This document shows, one piece after another, positions 9,228-18,733 of a stretch of 64,000 bases of DNA. Made by a program: the position numbers and the translations under genes. This stretch comes from an uncultured Lachnospiraceae bacterium. Its GTDB lineage: Bacteria > Bacillota > Clostridia > Lachnospirales > Lachnospiraceae. Each line of letters begins with the position of its first letter. Positions within the stretch are counted from its first letter, which is position 1. Where the stretch lies: the NCBI GenBank assembly GCA_902786515.1, contig CADADA010000006.1, positions 24,886 through 88,885 of the forward strand, read 5' to 3'. Below the pieces are notes generated by a model. It was not told the DNA's origin. It did not search any database and was given only the letters and a program-made list of their open reading frames with translations.

Positions 9228-10898
9228 ATGAAAAGTGATGCAGTAAAAACAGGTATGCAGCAGGCACCTCACCGCTCGCTGTTTAATGCACTCGGTATGA
9301 CAAAAGAAGAATTAGAAAGACCGTTGGTCGGAATTGTATGCTCATACAACGAGATTGTACCGGGACATATGAATCTTGATAAAATTGCCCAGGCCGTAAA
9401 AATGGGTGTTGCAATGGCAGGCGGAACTCCTGTTATGTTTCCTGCAATCGCCGTGTGTGACGGTATTGCGATGGGACATATTGGTATGAAATATTCTCTT
9501 GTTACAAGAGATTTGATTGCAGATTCAACAGAATGTATGGCTCTGGCTCATCAGTTCGATGCACTTGTGATGATACCGAACTGTGATAAAAACGTTCCGG
9601 GATTATTGATGGCGGCTGCAAGAGTGAATGTGCCGACTGTATTTGTCAGCGGCGGACCTATGCTTGCGGGAAGAGTTAAAGGACAGAAAAGAAGCCTTTC
9701 ATCAATGTTTGAAGCGGTAGGTTCATATGCTGCGGGAACTATGACAGAAGAAGATGTATGTGAGTTTGAGAATAAAGTATGTCCTACCTGTGGTTCATGT
9801 TCCGGCATGTATACTGCTAACAGCATGAACTGCCTGACTGAGGTTCTTGGTATGGGATTAAGAGGAAACGGCACGATTCCTGCAGTATATTCTGAGAGAA
9901 TAAAATTAGCAAAACATGCAGGTATGGCTGTTATGGATATGTATCGCAAGAATATAAGACCTAGAGACATCATGACAAAGGAAGCTATTTTGAATGCTCT
10001 TACCGTTGATATGGCTCTTGGCTGTTCAACAAACAGTATGCTTCATCTGCCTGCAATCGCTCATGAAATCGGATTTGATTTCGATATCGCAATTGCAAAC
10101 GAAATCAGTGCAAAGACACCGAATCTTTGTCATCTTGCACCTGCAGGACCGACATACATGGAAGATTTGAATGAGGCAGGCGGTGTATATGCCGTTATGA
10201 ATGAATTGAACGAACTGGGCATTCTGCATACGGAATGTATGACAGTTACAGGTAAGACAGTTGGCGAAAACATTGCAAACGTTAAAAATAAGAATCCGGA
10301 AGTAATCAGACCTTTAGATAATCCATATAGTAAGACAGGTGGATTGGCAGTTTTAAAAGGAAATCTTGCACCGGATGGAAGTGTGGTTAAACGTTCGGCA
10401 GTCGTTCCTGAAATGTTAGAGCATACAGGACCTGCAAGAGTGTTTGAATGTGAAGAAGATGCAATAGCAGCTATAAAAGGCGGTAAGATTGTTGAAGGAG
10501 ATGTAGTAGTAATCAGATACGAAGGACCAAAGGGCGGACCGGGTATGAGAGAAATGTTGAATCCTACATCTGCCATAGCCGGAATGGGACTTGGTTCAAG
10601 TGTGGCATTGATTACAGACGGACGTTTTTCAGGAGCATCAAGAGGAGCATCTATCGGACACGTTTCACCTGAGGCAGCTGTCGGAGGACCTATTGCTCTT
10701 GTTGAGGAAGGTGACACAATCCATATTAACATTAACGAAAATACAATTACCCTTGAAGTTAGTGACGAAGAGTTGGCAGCAAGAAAAGCTAAGTGGCAGC
10801 CAAGAGAACCTAAGGTTAAGACGGGATATCTTGCAAGATATGCATCTTTAGTTACGTCAGGAGATAAGGGAGCTATCCTTAAGGGTGGAATAAATTAA
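9228..10898 (+). CDS. ilvD: Dihydroxy-acid dehydratase
   Basis: This iron-sulfur enzyme dehydrates dihydroxy acids to the keto-acid precursors of valine and isoleucine. The product is about 556 residues. Motifs include [13 protein letters not shown], the cluster ligands in PNCDKNVPG and [18 protein letters not shown], and GRFSGASRG near the C-terminus. The frame could also start at GTG 9219, which is better spaced from AAAGGA (9209-9214). ATG 9228 is chosen because MKSDAVKTG matches the usual family N-terminus. The neighbours leuB and ilvB act in the same branched-chain pathway. Confidence 0.95.
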   Translation: MKSDAVKTGMQQAPHRSLFNALGMTKEELERPLVGIVCSYNEIVPGHMNLDKIAQAVKMGVAMAGGTPVMFPAIAVCDGIAMGHIGMKYSLVTRDLIADSTECMALAHQFDALVMIPNCDKNVPGLLMAAARVNVPTVFVSGGPMLAGRVKGQKRSLSSMFEAVGSYAAGTMTEEDVCEFENKVCPTCGSCSGMYTANSMNCLTEVLGMGLRGNGTIPAVYSERIKLAKHAGMAVMDMYRKNIRPRDIMTKEAILNALTVDMALGCSTNSMLHLPAIAHEIGFDFDIAIANEISAKTPNLCHLAPAGPTYMEDLNEAGGVYAVMNELNELGILHTECMTVTGKTVGENIANVKNKNPEVIRPLDNPYSKTGGLAVLKGNLAPDGSVVKRSAVVPEMLEHTGPARVFECEEDAIAAIKGGKIVEGDVVVIRYEGPKGGPGMREMLNPTSAIAGMGLGSSVALITDGRFSGASRGASIGHVSPEAAVGGPIALVEEGDTIHININENTITLEVSDEELAARKAKWQPREPKVKTGYLARYASLVTSGDKGAILKGGIN

Positions 10899-10918
10899 TA
10901 AAAAAGGATGATGATAAA

Positions 10919-12607
10919 ATGCAATTAACAGGTTCAGAAATTATAATTGAATGTTTAAAGGAACAGGGAGTTGATACAGTTTTTGGTTATCCGGGAGGAA
11001 CCATCTTAAATGTGTATGATGAACTTTACAAGCACTCAGATGAGATTACACATTATCTGACATCCCATGAGCAGGGAGCAGCACATGCGGCTGACGGTTA
11101 TGCAAGAGCTACCGGAAAAGTCGGAGTTTGTATGGCAACATCAGGACCGGGAGCAACAAATCTTGTAACAGGTATTGCTACAGCACATATGGATTCGGTT
11201 CCACTTGTTGCTATTACTGCAAATGTTGGAAAGTCTATGCTTGGAAAAGATTCTTTTCAGGAGGTTGACATTGTCGGAGTGACAATGCCTATTACAAAGC
11301 ATAACTTTATGGTAAATGATATAACAAAGCTTGCAGATACATTAAGAAGAGCATTTTATATCGCACAGTCAGGAAGACCGGGCCCGGTTCTCGTTGATAT
11401 TACAAAAGATGTAACAGCGAACAAAACTGAGTATGTAAAAAAACTTCCAAAGCCGATAGAAGTTAGAAAAGATTTCACACAGGAAGATATTGACAGAGTA
11501 GTAGCATTAATTAAAAAGAGTAAAAAGCCTGTTATCTTCACAGGTGGTGGAACGGTTATCTCAGGAGCTGCCGAAGAATTAAAAGAGTTTGCGTATAAGG
11601 TTGATGCACCTGTATGCGATTCACTTATGGGAAAAGGCGGATTTGACGGAACAGATGATTTATATATGGGCATGCTTGGAATGCACGGTACAAAGGCATC
11701 AAATCTTAGTGTAACAGAGTGTGATTTGCTGATTGCAATCGGTGCAAGATTTAGCGACAGAGTAATTGGAAATGCTAAAAAGTTTGCGAAGAACGCAAAG
11801 ATTGTTCACATTGATATTGATCCGGCTGAGATTAACAAAAACATACGTACCACAGCAAGTGTTATAGGTGATGTTTCAGAGGTATTAAAAGAAATCAATA
11901 AGAACCTTACACAGTGTGAGCATAAAGAGTGGTTACAGCATGTAAACGAATTGAAAGAAAAATATCCATTGACATATCATAAAGATAAATTAACAGGTCC
12001 TTATGTTATAGAGAAAATTTATGAAATTACAAATGGTGATGCCATTATTACAACTGATGTCGGACAGCATCAGATGTGGGCAGCACAGTATTATAAATTT
12101 TCAAAGCCAAGAACACTTCTTTCATCAGGTGGTGCAGGAACGATGGGATATGGTGTAGGTGCTGCAATCGGTGCAAAGCTTGGACGCAAAGACAAGACTG
12201 TAATTAATATTGCGGGAGATGGCTGTTTCAGAATGAATATGAACGAAATTGCCACGGCTACAAGATACAATATTCCGATTATTCAGGTAGTTATCAATAA
12301 TAAGGTTCTGGGAATGGTAAGACAGTGGCAGACATTGTTCTATGGTAAGAGATATTCATATACAATGTTAAATGACCAGGTTGATTTTGTAAAACTTTCA
12401 GAAGCTATGGGAGCAAAAGCCTATAGGGTAACAAAATGTGAAGAGCTGGAAGATGCCGTAAAAGAAGCAATCAGTCTCAATATTCCTGTAGTAATTGAGT
12501 GCCAGATAGATGAAGATGATAAGGTATTCCCTATGGTTGCACCAAATGCACCGATTAATGAAGCCTTTGGTGAAGAGGACTTAAAAGCTAAAGGACTTGA
12601 CTGTTAA
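10919..12607 (+). CDS. ilvB: Acetolactate synthase, catalytic subunit
   Basis: This TPP- and FAD-dependent enzyme condenses pyruvate units in the first common step of valine and isoleucine synthesis. At 562 residues it is full length. Marks are the N-terminal GYPGGTILNVYDEL, the catalytic-glutamate segment TSHEQGAAHAADGYARA, and the TPP-binding motif GDGCFRMNMNEIATA with the downstream VINNKVLGMVRQWQ. The small regulatory subunit (ilvN) and ilvC do not follow it, so they must be elsewhere or absent. It is 20 bases behind ilvD. Confidence 0.95.
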   Translation: MQLTGSEIIIECLKEQGVDTVFGYPGGTILNVYDELYKHSDEITHYLTSHEQGAAHAADGYARATGKVGVCMATSGPGATNLVTGIATAHMDSVPLVAITANVGKSMLGKDSFQEVDIVGVTMPITKHNFMVNDITKLADTLRRAFYIAQSGRPGPVLVDITKDVTANKTEYVKKLPKPIEVRKDFTQEDIDRVVALIKKSKKPVIFTGGGTVISGAAEELKEFAYKVDAPVCDSLMGKGGFDGTDDLYMGMLGMHGTKASNLSVTECDLLIAIGARFSDRVIGNAKKFAKNAKIVHIDIDPAEINKNIRTTASVIGDVSEVLKEINKNLTQCEHKEWLQHVNELKEKYPLTYHKDKLTGPYVIEKIYEITNGDAIITTDVGQHQMWAAQYYKFSKPRTLLSSGGAGTMGYGVGAAIGAKLGRKDKTVINIAGDGCFRMNMNEIATATRYNIPIIQVVINNKVLGMVRQWQTLFYGKRYSYTMLNDQVDFVKLSEAMGAKAYRVTKCEELEDAVKEAISLNIPVVIECQIDEDDKVFPMVAPNAPINEAFGEEDLKAKGLDC

Positions 12608-12656
12608 AATATTAAGTTGTAAAATTGTACAAGATTGGATTTAGGAGGATAAAAGA

Positions 12657-13739
12657 GTGAGTAGAGTTTATAATTTCTCAGCCGGACCGGCTGTATTACC
12701 TGAAGAGGTATTAAAGGAAGCAGCAGATGAGATGCTTGATTATCAGGGAACAGGAATGTCTGTTATGGAGATGAGTCACCGTTCTAAAGCATATGATAAG
12801 ATTATTAAGGATGCGGAAAGTGACTTAAGAGATTTGATGAATATTCCTGATAATTACAAGGTGCTTTTCCTTCAGGGCGGTGCTTCACAGCAGTTTGCCA
12901 TGATTCCTATGAATTTGATGAAGAATAAGAAAGCAGCTTATATCGTTACAGGTCAGTGGGCTAAGAAAGCATACCAGGAAGCACAGAAGTATGGAGAAGC
13001 CGTAAAGGTTGCATCTTCTGAAGATAAGACATTTTCATATATTCCGGATTGCTCTGATTTGGATATTCCGGAAGATGCTGATTATGTATATATTTGTGAG
13101 AACAACACGATATACGGAACAAAGTTCAAAGAACTTCCGAATACAAAAGGAAAGACACTTGTAGCAGATGTATCATCATGCTTCTTGTCTGAGCCGGTTG
13201 ATGTATCAAAATATGGTATCATCTATGGTGGAGTTCAGAAGAATATCGGACCTGCCGGTGTTGTTATAGTAATTATCAGAGAAGATTTGATTACAGAAGA
13301 TGTACTGCCTGGAACACCAACCATGCTACAGTACAAGATTCATGCAGATGCTCAGTCACTTTATAATACACCACCTGCATATGGTATATACATTTGTGGC
13401 AAGGTATTCAAATGGCTCAAAAAGCAGGGCGGACTTGCTGCAATGAAAGAGTATAACGAGAAAAAGGCTAAGATATTATACGATTTCCTTGATCAGAGCA
13501 AGTTGTTCAAGGGAACAGTTGTTGAAAAAGACCGTTCATTAATGAATGTACCGTTTGTAACAGGTAATGAAGAATTAGATGCTAAGTTTGTTGCAGAAGC
13601 AAAAGAAGCAGGATTTGAGAACTTAAAAGGACACAGAACAGTCGGTGGTATGAGAGCAAGTATCTACAATGCCATGCCTATCGAAGGTGTTGAGAAACTT
13701 GTTGAGTTCATGAAGAAGTTTGAAGCAGAGAATCAATAA
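12657..13739 (+). CDS. serC: Phosphoserine aminotransferase
   Basis: This PLP enzyme converts 3-phosphohydroxypyruvate to phosphoserine. The 360 residues begin with the family signature RVYNFSAGPAVLPEEV and include FLQGGASQQFAMIPMN, the PLP-lysine region YGGVQKNIGPAG, and the C-terminal GHRTVGGMRASIYNAMP. The start is GTG 12657, preceded by TTAGGAGG. serA follows after 18 bases. The pair gives two of the three steps of the phosphorylated serine route; no serB-type phosphatase is seen nearby. Confidence 0.96.
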   Translation: MSRVYNFSAGPAVLPEEVLKEAADEMLDYQGTGMSVMEMSHRSKAYDKIIKDAESDLRDLMNIPDNYKVLFLQGGASQQFAMIPMNLMKNKKAAYIVTGQWAKKAYQEAQKYGEAVKVASSEDKTFSYIPDCSDLDIPEDADYVYICENNTIYGTKFKELPNTKGKTLVADVSSCFLSEPVDVSKYGIIYGGVQKNIGPAGVVIVIIREDLITEDVLPGTPTMLQYKIHADAQSLYNTPPAYGIYICGKVFKWLKKQGGLAAMKEYNEKKAKILYDFLDQSKLFKGTVVEKDRSLMNVPFVTGNEELDAKFVAEAKEAGFENLKGHRTVGGMRASIYNAMPIEGVEKLVEFMKKFEAENQ

Positions 13740-13757
13740 AAAGAATGGAGAATAGTG

Positions 13758-14921
13758 ATGACAAAGATTAATTGTTTAAATCCTATTTCAAACAAAGGCC
13801 TTGATTTGTTAAGTGACCAGTATGAGATAGTAGATGATTATAATGCGGCAGAGGCTGTATTGGTTAGAAGTGCAGTAATGCATGATATGGATTTACCTGA
13901 TTCACTTCTTGCTGTTGCAAGGGCAGGTGCAGGCGTAAATAATATTCCACTTGATAAATGTGCAGATAAAGGTGTTGTTGTATTTAATACACCGGGAGCA
14001 AATGCAAACGGAGTTAAGGAACTTGTTATTGCAGGAATGCTTTTGGCGGCAAGAGATATCGCCGGAGGTATCAGCTGGGCAAAGTCTGCAAAAGACGATG
14101 AAAATGTTGCAAAAGCAGCTGAAAAGGAAAAGAAGAAGTTTGCAGGAACTGAGATTGCAGGTAAAAAACTTGGTGTAATCGGTCTTGGAGCAATAGGTGT
14201 TAAGGTTGCAAATGCTGCAGTAGCTCTTGGAATGGAAGTATATGGATATGACCCATACATATCTATAGCAGGAGCATGGAACTTATCAAGAAGTGTTAAG
14301 CACATTGCTACAACTGAAGAGATTTTCAAAGAGTGTGATTATATTACAATACATGTTCCATTGTTAGACAGTACAAAGGGAATGATTAACAAAGAAGCAT
14401 TCGATATGATGAAGGATGGAGTTGTTGTTTTGAATTATGCCAGAGATGTACTGGTTGATGAAGAGGCAATGGCAGAAGCATTAAAGTCAGGAAAAGTTAA
14501 GAGATACATGACTGATTTTGCAAATCCTTTATCAGTAAATATGGAAGGTGCTATTGTTACTCCTCACCTTGGAGCATCAACAGAAGAATCTGAAGACAAT
14601 TGTGCTGTTATGGCAGTTAATGAAATTATGGATTTTATTGAGAATGGAAATATTAAGAACTCAGTAAATTACCCTAACTGCGATATGGGCGTTTGTGGAA
14701 AAGCAGGTCGTGTGACCATTTGTCATAAGAATATTCCGAATATGATAGGACAGTTCACATCGGCAGTTGCAAGTGAGAATATCAATATACCTGATATGAC
14801 AAATAAGAGCAGAGGTGATTATTCTTATACGATACTTGATCTTGATTCTCCTGCGTCACAGGCAATTGTAAATAAGATTGAAGCAATCGACGGAGTAATT
14901 AAAGTAAGAGTAATTAAATAA
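13758..14921 (+). CDS. serA: D-3-phosphoglycerate dehydrogenase (short form with ACT domain)
   Basis: This NAD enzyme starts serine synthesis from 3-phosphoglycerate. The 387 residues have a catalytic domain with the Rossmann motif GVIGLGAIGVKVANAA, active-site residues within NYARDVLVDEEAM and TPHLGASTEESEDNC, and a C-terminal ACT domain of about 70 residues (GRVTICHKNIPNMIGQF), the usual serine-feedback module. ATG 13758 is preferred over GTG 13755 because GGAG lies seven bases before it. A strong hairpin terminator ends the unit. Confidence 0.94.
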   Translation: MTKINCLNPISNKGLDLLSDQYEIVDDYNAAEAVLVRSAVMHDMDLPDSLLAVARAGAGVNNIPLDKCADKGVVVFNTPGANANGVKELVIAGMLLAARDIAGGISWAKSAKDDENVAKAAEKEKKKFAGTEIAGKKLGVIGLGAIGVKVANAAVALGMEVYGYDPYISIAGAWNLSRSVKHIATTEEIFKECDYITIHVPLLDSTKGMINKEAFDMMKDGVVVLNYARDVLVDEEAMAEALKSGKVKRYMTDFANPLSVNMEGAIVTPHLGASTEESEDNCAVMAVNEIMDFIENGNIKNSVNYPNCDMGVCGKAGRVTICHKNIPNMIGQFTSAVASENINIPDMTNKSRGDYSYTILDLDSPASQAIVNKIEAIDGVIKVRVIK

Positions 14922-14932
14922 GTATCAAATAG

Positions 14933-14962
14933 ACAACACCTGCGACTGTAGGTGTTGTTTTT
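14933..14962 (+). terminator. Rho-independent terminator after serA
   Basis: ACAACACCT and AGGTGTTGT form a perfect 9-bp stem around an 8-nt loop, followed by TTTT. It lies only 19 bases before the next gene, so read-through into the DUF1015 gene is possible. Confidence 0.8.
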
Positions 14963-14980
14963 AGCATTAAAGGAGGAAAT

Positions 14981-16219
14981 ATGGCAGTAATAAAACCATT
15001 TAAATGTGTCAGACCACATGAGAGCAAAGCAGCTGAGGTTGCAGCTTTACCATATGATGTATATAACAGGGCAGAGGCATGTGAGGAAGTAAAGGATAAA
15101 CCTTTATCATTTTTAAATATAGACAGGGCAGAGACACAGTTTGATGACAGTGTAGACACATATGATGAAAGAGTGTACCTTAAGGCGAAGGAATTATTTG
15201 AACTTAGAAAACAGGATGGAACATTTGTAAAAGAAGAAAATCCTTGTTATTTTATATATGAACTTACCATGAATGGAAGGACTCAGACAGGAATTGTTGC
15301 CTGTGCATCTATTGATGACTATGCTAATAATGTTATAAAAAAGCATGAAAATACCCGTGCGGATAAGGAAGTAGACAGGATAAAACATGTAGATACATGT
15401 AGTGCACAGACGGGTCCGATATTTCTGGCATATCGTGGAGATGAAGTTATAAACAGCGTTGTAAAAAAGGTGAAAGGCTCAGACAGCCTTAATGATTTCA
15501 CGGCGGATGATGGTGTCAGACACAGAGTCTGGAAAATAGATAATCCGGAAGATATTGATACTCTGAAAAATAGATTTGAGAAGATAAATCAGATTTATAT
15601 TGCAGATGGTCATCACAGAGCAGCATCAGCAGTTAAGGTAGGTTTTAAGAGACGTGAGGAAAATGCAGGATTTACGGGAAATGAAGAATTTAATTATTTC
15701 CTTTCGGTATTATTCCCTGATGAAGAATTGATGATTATGCCGTATAACAGAGTGGTAAAAGATTTAAATGGCTATTCAGCAGATGAATTTATACAAAAGA
15801 TTTCTGATAAATTTACTGTTACAAAAAAAGGTAGAGAAGCATTTGAACCTGATAAAAAGGGAAACGTCACGATGTATCTTGAAAAAGAATGGTATTTGCT
15901 GGAGGCAAAAGATGATATAAAAACGGATGATCCTGTGGAAGGATTAGATGTGTCATTATTGCAAAATCACATTCTTGGTCCGGTACTCGGAATTGGTGAT
16001 CCCAGAACTGATAAAAGAATAGATTTTATCGGAGGAATAAGAGGACTTAGTGAGCTTGAAAAAAGATGCAGTGAAGATATGAAGGTAGCATTTGCGATGT
16101 ATCCGACATCTATTCATGAATTATTTGCCGTATCTGATGCGGGTCTTTTGATGCCACCAAAATCTACATGGTTTGAGCCTAAATTAAGAAGCGGACTTTT
16201 TATACACGAGATTGAATAA
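14981..16219 (+). CDS. DUF1015 (PF06245) protein of the serine gene cluster
   Basis: The 412-residue cytoplasmic protein starts VIKPFKCVRP and has VAALPYDV, the motif IYIADGHHRAASAVK (about residues 206-220) and TDKRIDFIGG, all typical of DUF1015. The DGHHR motif resembles that of ParB/sulfiredoxin-fold kinases such as archaeal serine kinase SerK and staphylococcal SbnI. This suggests, without proof, a nucleotide- or phosphate-handling activity. It follows serC-serA by 59 bases with a terminator between. No promoter of its own is obvious, and AAAGGAGG precedes the ATG. Its biochemical role is not established to my knowledge. Confidence 0.85.
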   Translation: MAVIKPFKCVRPHESKAAEVAALPYDVYNRAEACEEVKDKPLSFLNIDRAETQFDDSVDTYDERVYLKAKELFELRKQDGTFVKEENPCYFIYELTMNGRTQTGIVACASIDDYANNVIKKHENTRADKEVDRIKHVDTCSAQTGPIFLAYRGDEVINSVVKKVKGSDSLNDFTADDGVRHRVWKIDNPEDIDTLKNRFEKINQIYIADGHHRAASAVKVGFKRREENAGFTGNEEFNYFLSVLFPDEELMIMPYNRVVKDLNGYSADEFIQKISDKFTVTKKGREAFEPDKKGNVTMYLEKEWYLLEAKDDIKTDDPVEGLDVSLLQNHILGPVLGIGDPRTDKRIDFIGGIRGLSELEKRCSEDMKVAFAMYPTSIHELFAVSDAGLLMPPKSTWFEPKLRSGLFIHEIE

Positions 16220-16288
16220 ATGGCAAAGATGTGGTAAAATAATTCTATGTTGTTAGAAAAAAAACCAGCTGAAGAATGGAGAATAAAT

Positions 16289-18712
16289 ATGGAAGAAAAA
16301 TTATATGGAATGATGAATTGGCCGGAAATTGAGGGAATTGAATATTGTGATGAGACCAATCCGGCTGATACTTTGGGACCACATTTAACAAAGGACGGTT
16401 TACTGATTCAGGCATATATACCTGATGCAAAAGCAGTGAAGGTAAATGTATCTTCTCCTAAAAAATCATATGATATGGTGAAAATGGATGATGAAGGCTT
16501 TTACGCTGTTCTTATTGAAAGTAAGAAGCTTTTAAAGTATAAACTGGCTGTGGAATATGAATCAGGAGATACCTATGAATATTGGGATCCATACCAGTTT
16601 AACGTTACAGTTGATGAAGAAAGTCTTAAAAAACTGAATGCAGGAATTTTTTATGAATCATATCAGGTGCTCGGAGCACATTCAAAAAAGATTAACGGAG
16701 TTTCAGGAGTTGAATTCTGTGTATGGGCTCCGTTTGCATTGAGAGTCAGTGTAGTTGGTGAATTTAACAATTGGGATGGCAGAAAACATCAGATGTCAAT
16801 GATAGGCGATACCGGTGTATTTGCTATATTTATACCTGACATAAAAAATGGTGACAGTTACAAATTTGAAATAAAGAAAAAAGGTGGAGACAATATCCTA
16901 AAAACAGATCCATATGCGTTTGGATATAAAGAAAACGAAGCAGGTACTTCTGTTGTAAATGATGTTGACGGTTTTAAATGGTCAGATTCACAGTGGCTTA
17001 CAAACAGAAAGAAGAATAATAATTCTGAGACTGCATTTTCTATATATGAGATGCATATTGATTCGTGGAAGAAGGGTGACAGCTTCAAAAACAAGGCAGG
17101 AGAGATAGTGGACTACGTAAGTAAAATGGGATACACCCATGTTCAGATTATGCCTGTTATGAAGAAAGGAAAAGAAGATAAACTCGGATATGCTACTTAC
17201 GGTTTTTATGCTGTTGATGAGGATTTATGCACATCAGAAGAGTTGATGGAGTTAATTGACGGACTTCATAAGAAAAATGTAGGTGTTATCTTAGAATGGT
17301 GTCCTAATCATTTTTCATCCGATGAGTATGGAATCATGAATTATGACGGTTCATGTCTGTATGAACATCAGGATAGTAAAAAAGGTATTAATCCGGTGAA
17401 AAATACACACCTTTTCAATTATGGAAGACCTGAAGTAACCAATTACCTGATTTCAAACGCATTATTCTGGGTAAATGAGTATCATGCCGATGGATTGATG
17501 ATTAATTCCGTTGCTTCTATGCTTTATCTTGATTATGATAAGAAACCGGGTGAATGGGTCCCTAATATTTATGGCGGAAAGGAAAATCTCGATGCCATAG
17601 AATTCCTGAAACACCTGAATTCTATTTTTAAACAGATATCAGGTGGAGCAGTAATGATTGCACAGGATAATTCAGGATATCCGGAGCTTACGGGAAAGGT
17701 ATCAGAGACATGTCTTGGATTTGATTTTAAGTGGAATGAAGAGTGGATGAAGTCAGTTGTTAATTTCATGGGAGTGGCTCCGTACTTGAGAAACCGCTAT
17801 TATAATGATATTTCTCTTAGTATGCTGTATCAATACTGTGACAGCTTCGTTGTTGGATTCCCTTACAGTGAAGTGTGTGAAGGTAAAGCATCCATGGTAG
17901 CAAAATTACCGGGTGATACCGAGGAGAGAAAATTTGCAAATCTTAGGGCTGAATATGGATATATGTATGTTCATCCGGGCAAGAAAATGATGTTCATGGG
18001 TCAGGATTTTGCACAATATGAATCATGGAATGATGAAGGAGAACTTGACTGGAAGCTGCTCGAAGAAGATAAGCACAAAAAACTCAATGATTACGTTAAA
18101 GCTTTGAATGAATTATACGTTTCACAGCCGGCTCTGTATGAATTGGATGACGCAGAAGAAGGCTTTGAGTGGATTAATAACATATCAGCAAGAGAGAGCA
18201 TACTTGTGTTTGCAAGAAAAGGAAAAAATGAAGATGATATGCTCGTGGTTGTATGCAACTTTGATGATGTGGACAGAGAAGAATACAAGATTGGTGTTCC
18301 ACTTGCCGGTAAGTACAAAGAAATATTTAACAGTGACAGTGTAGCATTTGGTGGCAACGGATTCGTTAATACAAGATTAAAACAGTCTAAGACGGATGAA
18401 TGTGATGGAAGAGCTGAGTCAATTAGAATTAATGTTCCGGCACTTGGCATTACTATATTAAAGTATTCAAAGGCAGATGCGAAATTAAAGACAAACGAGG
18501 ATGCTAAAGCGTCAGCTACAAAAGCTACAGCTAAAGCGTCAGCAACAAAAGAAACGACGGCAGAAGAGACGGCAGCAAAAAAGACAACTGCTAAGGCTGC
18601 GGCAGCAAAAAAGACAACAGCTAAGGCAGCAGAAAAAAAGACAGCTGCAAAAAAGACAACTGCTGCAAAGAAAACTACAGCAAAGACTACTTCGGCTAAG
18701 GCAGAAAAGTAG
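16289..18712 (+). CDS. GlgB-like 1,4-alpha-glucan branching enzyme homologue lacking catalytic residues (probable pseudoenzyme)
   Basis: The fold is that of bacterial branching enzyme: two N-terminal beta-sandwich carbohydrate modules (about 1-110 and 120-230, with VWAPFALRVSVVGEFNNW), then a GH13 barrel (about 245-610) and a C-terminal all-beta domain. The catalytic signatures are altered. The nucleophile motif, normally DGxRVDAV, reads DGLMINSV (N406, M404). The acid/base motif, normally AEE/AED, reads AQDN (Q459). The third motif, normally SHDEVVHGK, reads PYSEVCEGK (Y526, S527). Flanking residues such as ASMLYLDY and MGQDFAQYESWNDEGELDW are kept, so the protein is selected but is unlikely to branch glucan. 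The last ~80 residues are a Lys/Ala/Thr-rich tail. ATG 16289 is preferred over 16247 because GGAG lies seven bases upstream. Confidence 0.85.
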   Translation: MEEKLYGMMNWPEIEGIEYCDETNPADTLGPHLTKDGLLIQAYIPDAKAVKVNVSSPKKSYDMVKMDDEGFYAVLIESKKLLKYKLAVEYESGDTYEYWDPYQFNVTVDEESLKKLNAGIFYESYQVLGAHSKKINGVSGVEFCVWAPFALRVSVVGEFNNWDGRKHQMSMIGDTGVFAIFIPDIKNGDSYKFEIKKKGGDNILKTDPYAFGYKENEAGTSVVNDVDGFKWSDSQWLTNRKKNNNSETAFSIYEMHIDSWKKGDSFKNKAGEIVDYVSKMGYTHVQIMPVMKKGKEDKLGYATYGFYAVDEDLCTSEELMELIDGLHKKNVGVILEWCPNHFSSDEYGIMNYDGSCLYEHQDSKKGINPVKNTHLFNYGRPEVTNYLISNALFWVNEYHADGLMINSVASMLYLDYDKKPGEWVPNIYGGKENLDAIEFLKHLNSIFKQISGGAVMIAQDNSGYPELTGKVSETCLGFDFKWNEEWMKSVVNFMGVAPYLRNRYYNDISLSMLYQYCDSFVVGFPYSEVCEGKASMVAKLPGDTEERKFANLRAEYGYMYVHPGKKMMFMGQDFAQYESWNDEGELDWKLLEEDKHKKLNDYVKALNELYVSQPALYELDDAEEGFEWINNISARESILVFARKGKNEDDMLVVVCNFDDVDREEYKIGVPLAGKYKEIFNSDSVAFGGNGFVNTRLKQSKTDECDGRAESIRINVPALGITILKYSKADAKLKTNEDAKASATKATAKASATKETTAEETAAKKTTAKAAAAKKTTAKAAEKKTAAKKTTAAKKTTAKTTSAKAEK

Positions 18713-18733
18713 TTTTTGGCAGGGAGAATCTAT

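Noticed and set aside
10130..10732. 200-residue minus-strand frame inside ilvD
   Set aside because: It is antisense to a clearly conserved part of ilvD with no own promoter; a long antisense frame here follows from ilvD codon use.
8076..10918. T-box or leucine/valine attenuator in the leuB-ilvD-ilvB region
   Set aside because: The gaps before leuB, ilvD and ilvB are only 20-40 bases and contain no room for a T-box or leader peptide.
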